NCBI RefSeq assembly: GCF_001999765.1
Contig: NZ_MTIC01000008.1
Location: forward strand, 62,001 to 126,000
DNA from: Sinomonas mesophila
GTDB lineage: Bacteria > Actinomycetota > Actinomycetes > Actinomycetales > Micrococcaceae
Direction of reading: 5' to 3'
DNA: 64,000 nt
Positions 56,838 to 64,000 of this stretch are shown piece by piece. A model generated the notes under the pieces. The model searched no databases. It was not told the origin of the DNA and saw nothing but the letters and a program-made list of their open reading frames with translations. The translations under genes were made by a program, and so were the position numbers. Positions within the stretch are counted from its first letter, which is position 1. Every line of letters begins with the position of its first letter.

Positions 56838-57320
56838 ATGAGCGCCGCACCTGAGATCCGCGCCCCGCGCAGCACGTCGCAGACGGGCCGCGTCGCGCCG
56901 CAGTACCTCCGCTCCGGTGGCGCGAGGGGCCAGTTCGAGATGCTCGCGTGGCTGTTCATGCGCCTCTCCGGCATCGTCCTCGTGGTCCTCATCTTCGGCC
57001 ACCTCTTCGTGAACCTCCTCGTCGGCGAGGGCATCCACGCGATCGACTTCGGCTTCGTCGCCGGCAAGTGGGCCGACCCGTTCTGGCAGTTCTGGGACCT
57101 CGCGATGCTCTGGCTCGCGATGCTCCACGGCACCAACGGCGTCCGCACGATCATCAACGACTACGCGGAGCGCGACAGCGTCCGGTTCTGGCTCAAGGTC
57201 GTCCTCTACGCCGCCACCGCGCTCATCGTCATCCTCGGCACGCTCGTGATCTTCACGTTCGACCCGTGCCCCGTGATCGACGGCGTCCGCCATGTCGCCG
57301 ACTACTGCCCCGCGCCGTAG
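56838..57320 (+). CDS. sdhD: Succinate dehydrogenase hydrophobic membrane anchor subunit
   Basis: Second anchor of complex II, 160 residues. After a 40-residue soluble N-terminus come three helices: EMLAWLFMRLSGIVLVVLIF, DLAMLWLAMLHGTNGVRTIIND (His near residue 103 a probable haem ligand) and VVLYAATALIVILGTLVIF. It starts 1 nt after the sdhC stop, with GGAGG inside the end of sdhC. Confidence 0.92.
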   Translation: MSAAPEIRAPRSTSQTGRVAPQYLRSGGARGQFEMLAWLFMRLSGIVLVVLIFGHLFVNLLVGEGIHAIDFGFVAGKWADPFWQFWDLAMLWLAMLHGTNGVRTIINDYAERDSVRFWLKVVLYAATALIVILGTLVIFTFDPCPVIDGVRHVADYCPAP

Positions 57321-57350
57321 CGCGCCCCGACGAGAAGGAAGCATCAAAGC

Positions 57351-59150
57351 ATGCAGGTCCACAAATACGACGTGGTGATCGTCGGCGCCGGCGGCGCCGG
57401 CATGCGCGCAGCCATCGAAGCGGGCCAGCGCGCGCGCACCGCCGTGCTGACCAAGCTCTACCCCACCCGCTCCCACACCGGCGCAGCCCAGGGCGGCATG
57501 TGCGCCGCCCTGGCCAACGTCGAGGAAGACAACTGGGAGTGGCACACCTTCGACACCATCAAGGGCGGCGACTACCTCGTCGACCAGGATGCCGCTGAGG
57601 TCATGGCCAAGGAGGCCATCGACGCGGTCCTGGACCTCGAGAAGATGGGCCTGCCGTTCAACCGCACCCCCGAAGGCCGGATCGACCAGCGCCGCTTCGG
57701 CGGCCACACCCGTGACCACGGCAAGGCCCCGGTGCGCCGCGCGTGCTACGCCGCGGACCGCACGGGCCACATGATCCTCCAGACGCTCTACCAGAACTGC
57801 GTCCGGCACAACGTCGAGTTCTACAACGAGTACTACGTGCTCGACCTCCTCATCGTCGAGGAGGACGCGACCCGCGCCGACGGCACGCCGTACAAGCAGA
57901 AGCGCGTCGCCGGCGTCGTGAGCTACGACCTCGCCTCGGGCGAGCTGCATGTCTTCCAGGCCAAATCGGTCGTGTTCGCCTCGGGCGGCGCCGGGAAGGT
58001 CTTCAAGACGACCTCGAACGCGCACACGCTCACGGGCGACGGCATGGGCATCGCCTTCCGCCGCGGCATCCCGCTCGAGGACATGGAGTTCTTCCAGTTC
58101 CACCCGACCGGCCTCGCGGGCCTGGGCATCCTCCTGACCGAGGGCGCCCGCGGTGAGGGCGCGATCCTGCGCAACTCGGAGGGCGAGCGCTTCATGGAGC
58201 GCTACGCCCCGACGATCAAGGACCTCGCGCCGCGCGACATCGTCGCCCGCGCGATGGCCAACGAGGTGCGCGAGGGCCGCGGCGCCGGCCCGAACAAGGA
58301 CTACGTCTACCTCGACCTGACCCACCTCGAGCCCGAGCACATCGAGGCGAAGCTCCCGGACATCACGGAGTTCGCCCGCACCTACCTCGGCGTCGAGCCG
58401 TTCACCGAGCCGGTCCCGGTGTACCCGACCGCGCACTATGCGATGGGCGGCATCCCGACCAACATCAAGGCCGAAGTGCTCCAGGACAACGACACGGTCG
58501 TCCCGGGCCTCTACGCCGCCGGCGAGGTCGCGTGCGTCTCGGTCCACGGCTCCAACCGCCTCGGCACCAACTCGCTCCTGGACATCAACGTCTTCGGCAA
58601 GCGCGCGGGCATCCACGCCGCCGAGTACGCCAAGACCGCGGAGTTCATCGAGCTGCCGGAGGAACCGGCCGCGTTCACGGAGGGCCTCCTCGAGTCCCTG
58701 CGCAGCGCGAGCGGCACGGAGCGCGTCGCGCACATCCGCCGCGACCTGCAGGAGACCATGGACACGAACATGCAGGTGTTCCGCACCCAGGAGTCCCTCG
58801 AGACCGTGCTGCGCGACATCGAGAAGCTCGAGGAGCGCTACGCCAACATCTCCGTCGGGGACAAGGGCAAGCGCTTCAACCTCGATCTGCTCGAGGCCGT
58901 CGAGCTCGGCTTCCTGCTCGAGATCGCCAAGGTCATGACCGTCGGCGCCCTGCACCGCGAGGAGTCCCGCGGCGGCCACTACCGCGAGGACTACCCGGAC
59001 CGCGACGACGCCAAGTTCATGAAGCACTCGATGGCCTACCTGGACACGTCCGTCACGGCGGAGTCCTCGGCCGAGGGCGTGGCTGGCATCCGGCTCGACA
59101 CCAAGCCCGTCGTCTTCACCCGCTACGAGCCGATGGAGCGTAAGTACTGA
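57351..59150 (+). CDS. sdhA: Succinate dehydrogenase flavoprotein subunit
   Basis: Oxidises succinate to fumarate with covalently bound FAD, 599 residues. FAD-binding [18 protein letters not shown] (residue ~8), the histidyl-FAD site [12 protein letters not shown] (~43), the active-site blocks [20 protein letters not shown] and ARGDIVARA-like [13 protein letters not shown], and [21 protein letters not shown] are all present. SD AAGGAAG precedes ATG 57351. The stop overlaps sdhB (TGATG). Confidence 0.98.
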   Translation: MQVHKYDVVIVGAGGAGMRAAIEAGQRARTAVLTKLYPTRSHTGAAQGGMCAALANVEEDNWEWHTFDTIKGGDYLVDQDAAEVMAKEAIDAVLDLEKMGLPFNRTPEGRIDQRRFGGHTRDHGKAPVRRACYAADRTGHMILQTLYQNCVRHNVEFYNEYYVLDLLIVEEDATRADGTPYKQKRVAGVVSYDLASGELHVFQAKSVVFASGGAGKVFKTTSNAHTLTGDGMGIAFRRGIPLEDMEFFQFHPTGLAGLGILLTEGARGEGAILRNSEGERFMERYAPTIKDLAPRDIVARAMANEVREGRGAGPNKDYVYLDLTHLEPEHIEAKLPDITEFARTYLGVEPFTEPVPVYPTAHYAMGGIPTNIKAEVLQDNDTVVPGLYAAGEVACVSVHGSNRLGTNSLLDINVFGKRAGIHAAEYAKTAEFIELPEEPAAFTEGLLESLRSASGTERVAHIRRDLQETMDTNMQVFRTQESLETVLRDIEKLEERYANISVGDKGKRFNLDLLEAVELGFLLEIAKVMTVGALHREESRGGHYREDYPDRDDAKFMKHSMAYLDTSVTAESSAEGVAGIRLDTKPVVFTRYEPMERKY

Positions 59151-59929
59151 TGTCTGCTGCAACTGCCGAACCCGCATCCAAGGTCGAGCTCCCCGCCGGG
59201 TCCAGCGGCGGCGCGGTGCCGAGCTTCGACATCACGCTGCGCGTGCGCCGCTACGACCCCGAGGTCTCCGAGGAGGTCCGCTGGGACGACTTCAAGCTCA
59301 CGATGTACGGCACGGACCGCGTGCTGGACGCCCTGCACAAGGCCAAGTGGGAGCACGACGGCTCCGTCTCGTTCCGCCGCTCGTGCGCGCACGGCGTGTG
59401 CGGCTCCGATGCGATGCGCATCAACGGCCGCAACCGCCTCGCGTGCAAGACGCTCCTGAAGGACCTCGACACGTCCAAGCCGATCCTGGTGGAGCCCATC
59501 AAGGGCCTGCCGGTGGAGAAGGACCTCATCGTGGACATGGAGCCGTTCTTCCAGTCGTACCGCGAGATCATGCCGTTCCTCATCTCCAAGGGCCACGAGC
59601 CCACGAAGGAGCGCATCCAGTCGGTCGAAGACCGCGAGCGGTTCGACGACACGACCAAGTGCATCCTGTGCGCCGCGTGCACGTCCTCGTGCCCGGTGTT
59701 CTGGACGGACGGGCAGTACTTCGGCCCGGCCGCGATCGTGAATGCGCACCGGTTCATCTTCGACTCGCGCGACGACGCCGGCGACATGCGCCTCGAGATC
59801 CTCAACGACAAGGAGGGCGTGTGGCGCTGCCGCACGACCTTCAACTGCTCGGAGGCGTGCCCGCGCGGCATCCAGGTGACCAAGGCGATTGCCGAGGTCA
59901 AGCAGGCCATCCTGGCCCGCCAGTTCTGA
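59150..59929 (+). CDS. sdhB: Succinate dehydrogenase iron-sulfur subunit
   Basis: Carries electrons from FAD to quinone, 259 residues. [2Fe-2S] ligands lie in RRSCAHGVCGSDAMRINGR and LACKTL (residues ~80-102), [4Fe-4S] in CILCAACTSSCPVFW (~172) and the [3Fe-4S]/[4Fe-4S] ligands in TFNCSEACPRGIQVTKAI (~228). The N-terminus has ~25 extra residues. It is the last gene of sdhCDAB and is followed by a very strong terminator. Confidence 0.97.
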   Translation: MSAATAEPASKVELPAGSSGGAVPSFDITLRVRRYDPEVSEEVRWDDFKLTMYGTDRVLDALHKAKWEHDGSVSFRRSCAHGVCGSDAMRINGRNRLACKTLLKDLDTSKPILVEPIKGLPVEKDLIVDMEPFFQSYREIMPFLISKGHEPTKERIQSVEDRERFDDTTKCILCAACTSSCPVFWTDGQYFGPAAIVNAHRFIFDSRDDAGDMRLEILNDKEGVWRCRTTFNCSEACPRGIQVTKAIAEVKQAILARQF

Positions 59930-59959
59930 GGTACTGATCCCCGGGCACGGCCCGGAGTC

Positions 59960-60000
59960 GCGCAGAGGGCGCCGCTGCACCGCAGCGGCGCCCTCTGCGC
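59960..60000. terminator. Bidirectional terminator after sdhB
   Basis: A perfect 19-bp stem (59960-59978 with 59982-60000) with a 3-nt loop, between convergent sdhB and the YihY gene, ending 1 bp before the latter's stop. Confidence 0.9.
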
Positions 60001-60001
60001 G

Positions 60002-61255
60002 TCAGCGCACCGGTGCCTCGCCGCCGCCCTTCCGCAGGCCACGGAGCCATTGGACCGGGTGAAGCGCACGACGGCGACCCCCGGCTGGGTGCCGCCGCTC
60101 GCCGTCGTCCGCGTTCCGGGCCGCCGGAGCGGGTGCTGGGCCGTGGACCGCGTGCTGACGGGCGCGGATGAGCGCCGGGGAGGCATGCAGGCCCACGCGC
60201 GCGGAGCCGAAGGCCTCGGCCGCGTGGTGGCCGGCGGCGCTGAGGTCGGCCTGCCGGACTGTGCTCCAGGCCGCGGCCAGGAGGTACACCTGGCTCACGA
60301 GGTTGAACCAGATGAGCAGGCCGATGATGATCGCGAACGGCGCGAGAAGAGGGTTCGCCCCCGCCCGGGCCAGCAGCTGGGTGCTGAACGCCTGCAGGAG
60401 CGAGGTGCCGACGCCGGCGAGGACCGCGCCTTCAATGAAGGCCCGGCGGCCGAGCGTGAGCCCGCCCGCGAGGCGGAACATGATGACGGCTGTCACCGTG
60501 TTGAGGGCGAGGGGCACCGCGAGGCCCACGAGCCAGCCCACCGGGCGCATGAGCGCCCCGTCGAGCCCGAAGTTGCCGGCGATGAAGTCCAGCGCCGCGG
60601 TGAAGACGATGCTCACGGCGGACGTGACGACGATGAGCACGCCCAGAAGCAGGAGCGTGCCGATGTCCCGCAGCTTGAGCAGGACGGGGTTGACCGTGAG
60701 CGGAGGCAGCCCCACGACGCCGCGCAGCCCGTCGCGCAGGCCCGTGATCCAGCCCAGCGACGAGAACACGGTCACGACGACGGCGATGATCGCTGCCACG
60801 CCGAGGCCCGTGGGGTTGAGCAGGTCATCGGGGTCGACGAGGCCCTCTGAGCCGTCCACCCTGAGCAGGCCCGGCGCCGCGGCGGCGACGCTCGCCACGA
60901 CCCGGTCGACGAGAGCCGGCTGCCCCGCGAGCACGAGGGCCGCGAGGGAGAAGCCCGTGGCCAGGAGGCCGAAGACGGAGAAGAACATGGTGAAGCCGAT
61001 GCCAGCGCTCATGAGCGGACCGTGGGCGAGCGTGTAGTGCTGGAAGACCCGCACGGGGCGGAACGCCTTGAGCCGCGCGACGAGCCACTGCACCATCGCG
61101 AGGGTGACCTTGACCGTGCCCTCCCGGTTCCGCCGGGCCTTGCCGACGTCCTGCCGCCGGCGAAGGACCTCGAGGCGGAGCTTCGCGCGCTCAGTCGGCA
61201 GGGGCTGCTCAGCCGGCGTACGGCCGTTCGCGGTCTTCGTCCTCTGCTGCGCCAA
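60002..61255 (-). CDS. YihY/BrkB (UPF0761) family membrane protein
   Basis: A 417-residue protein with about six helices of the YihY/virulence factor BrkB family; the name is historical and not an RNase BN. Landmarks: HGPLMSAGIGFTMFFSVFGLL (residue ~78), GRRAFIEGAVLAGVGTSLLQ (~270) and ANPLLAPFAIIIGLLIWFNLVSQV split near residue 295-320. The C-terminal ~85 residues are Arg/Ala-rich and cytoplasmic. The start is TTG 61255, overlapping the upstream gene by 47 nt with GGGAAGAG nearby; a later GTG 61114 is possible. Confidence 0.82.
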   Translation of the reverse strand: MAQQRTKTANGRTPAEQPLPTERAKLRLEVLRRRQDVGKARRNREGTVKVTLAMVQWLVARLKAFRPVRVFQHYTLAHGPLMSAGIGFTMFFSVFGLLATGFSLAALVLAGQPALVDRVVASVAAAAPGLLRVDGSEGLVDPDDLLNPTGLGVAAIIAVVVTVFSSLGWITGLRDGLRGVVGLPPLTVNPVLLKLRDIGTLLLLGVLIVVTSAVSIVFTAALDFIAGNFGLDGALMRPVGWLVGLAVPLALNTVTAVIMFRLAGGLTLGRRAFIEGAVLAGVGTSLLQAFSTQLLARAGANPLLAPFAIIIGLLIWFNLVSQVYLLAAAWSTVRQADLSAAGHHAAEAFGSARVGLHASPALIRARQHAVHGPAPAPAARNADDGERRHPAGGRRRALHPVQWLRGLRKGGGEAPVR

Positions 61256-61808
61256 ATCGAAGCTCTTCCCTCAGCCGCCAGAACCCCTCGGCATCGTGCT
61301 CGTACAGGCCCATGCTAGCCACGGTGAAGGACTCGCTGTAGGAGTGGAGCGCCGATTCGGCGGCGTCGAGCTGCTCGGTCGGCACGTCGTGGGCCACCGT
61401 CACGTGGGGGTGGTAGGGGAACGGGAGCGTCCGCTCGAGCGGCCCCTGCTGGAGCGCCTCGTGCAGGCGGACGCACTCGTCGAAGCCGTCCGTGACCTTG
61501 AGGTAGACCACCGGGGAGACCGGCCGGAACGAGCCCGTCCCGGCCAGCTCGACCCGGAAGGGCTCGGCACCCGCCGCGACGGAGCGCACGTGGTCCACCG
61601 TCGCGTCCCAGTCGTCCGTCTCGGTCGTCGTCACGAGCGTGATGTGTGCGGGGATGACCTCTGCCATGGGGTCGCCGAAGGAGGCGCGCCATGACCTGAG
61701 CTCCCGCGCGATCCGCTCGGGGAAGCCGAGGATGACCCCCACGAGCGGCGCCGGCGCCGCCGCGGGCGCGGCGCCGCCCGCCGTCCTGGCGTTGTCGAGC
61801 TCGGGCAT
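61209..61808 (-). CDS. 2'-5' RNA ligase (2H phosphoesterase) family protein
   Basis: A 199-residue 2H-superfamily protein. Both H-x-T/S motifs are visible: IPAHITLVTTTE (residue ~54) and HPHVTVAHDVP (~134), placed about 80 residues apart as in ThpR/LigT proteins, which act on 2',5' or cyclic phosphodiester bonds in RNA. The Ala/Pro-rich N-terminus is longer than usual. ATG 61808 is 3 bp from the trpS stop, so it lies in an xth-trpS-ligase-yihY run. Confidence 0.85.
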   Translation of the reverse strand: MPELDNARTAGGAAPAAAPAPLVGVILGFPERIARELRSWRASFGDPMAEVIPAHITLVTTTETDDWDATVDHVRSVAAGAEPFRVELAGTGSFRPVSPVVYLKVTDGFDECVRLHEALQQGPLERTLPFPYHPHVTVAHDVPTEQLDAAESALHSYSESFTVASMGLYEHDAEGFWRLREELRFGAAEDEDRERPYAG

Positions 61809-61811
61809 GGG

Positions 61812-63723
<1,912 letters not shown>

Positions 63724-63729
63724 TGTGCC

Positions 63730-63735
63730 ACTCTA
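63730..63735 (-). promoter_or_regulatory. -10 element of xth (leaderless)
   Basis: TAGAGT on the minus strand, 6 nt before GTG 63723; its TAG (63735-63733) is the stop codon of the preceding gene. Confidence 0.6.
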
Positions 63736-63972
63736 CCCCTCGTCGACGAGGGTCCCGGTGACGGGACCCTCGGGGTCGGGGCGCAGCATGTCGCGGGCGT
63801 TTGCCGCGGTGATCTGGATGGTCTCGAGGGCGCGGGCGACCTGGTCGGCGTCCTTGCCGAGGTTGTCGCGGACGACCCGTTCCTGGACCTGGATGATCTT
63901 GAAGGAGTGGTCGAGCTTGAGGTCGCGGGCGTCGTCGACCGTGCGGGCCTCACCTGCCGAGCCGCCGGACAT
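63733..63972 (-). CDS. Unrecognised small protein or C-terminal fragment at the window edge
   Basis: From ATG 63972 a 79-residue soluble, charged protein is encoded (LDHSFKIIQVQERVVRDNLG; VARALETIQITAANARDML), probably helical. I recognise no family. The frame is open to the window end (upstream codons read RQFGGRAPK), and the ATG lacks a good SD, so this may be the tail of a larger gene that starts outside the window. Confidence 0.5.
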   Translation of the reverse strand: MSGGSAGEARTVDDARDLKLDHSFKIIQVQERVVRDNLGKDADQVARALETIQITAANARDMLRPDPEGPVTGTLVDEG

Positions 63973-64000
63973 CTTCGGCGCCCGGCCGCCGAACTGCCGC

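Overview
The window is chromosomal DNA from a high-GC Gram-positive actinobacterium, most likely a member of the Micrococcaceae (Arthrobacter/Sinomonas type). Grounds: GC-saturated third codon positions, many GTG starts, a mycothiol S-conjugate amidase (mycothiol is actinobacterial), class II fructose-bisphosphatase GlpX, a DUF4245/DUF4307/DUF501 gene set, and gene order shared with mycobacteria. I see no prophage, insertion sequence, CRISPR array or rRNA. It is mostly core genome.

Layout. 1-6.8 kb: end of a TIGR03089-like gene, GtrA membrane protein, then purK-purE, an LCP cell-wall ligase, manA and a FemAB-like transferase as one + strand run. 6.8-21.4 kb: glpX, DUF4245, beta-carbonic anhydrase, fumC, a NUDIX gene bracketed by two inverted arrays of 21-bp repeats, a short prepilin peptidase, a GNAT, PhoH2 (PIN-PhoH), a cis-prenyltransferase, a hemolysin III homologue, a YyaL/thioredoxin-fold protein, mca, DUF4307, greA and a rhomboid protease. 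Most of these also cluster in M. tuberculosis around Rv1080c-Rv1100. 21.4-28.2 kb: ilvA, an AI-2E-type permease and galM on the minus strand, divergent from a DeoR regulator with galT-galK (Leloir pathway). 28.3-35.8 kb: a Bax-inhibitor-1 protein, a GroES-like protein, and a branched-chain amino acid-type ABC transporter (livHMGF, with its binding-protein gene convergent to it).

35.9-45.6 kb: an unusual short tRNA-Leu(UAA), NDH-2 under a probable Rex operator, an S8 protease, ppx, DUF501, a FtsB/DivIC-like protein, enolase, mazG carrying an in-frame 21-bp repeat, adenosine deaminase and a DedA protein. 45.6-56.2 kb: a second DedA, then thymidine phosphorylase, cytidine deaminase and a BmpA-type nucleoside ABC transporter, which with adenosine deaminase form a nucleoside uptake and salvage module; then an M20 amidohydrolase and manC. 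56.3-64 kb: sdhCDAB, a YihY/BrkB membrane protein, a 2'-5' RNA ligase-like protein, trpS, exonuclease III and an unrecognised gene at the edge.

Two genome-wide habits stand out. At least 17 genes have a TANNNT -10 hexamer 6-8 nt before an ATG/GTG, the signature of leaderless mRNAs. Most other genes sit in tightly coupled operons with ATGA, GTGA or TGATG stop/start overlaps. Strong hairpins separate many transcription units.
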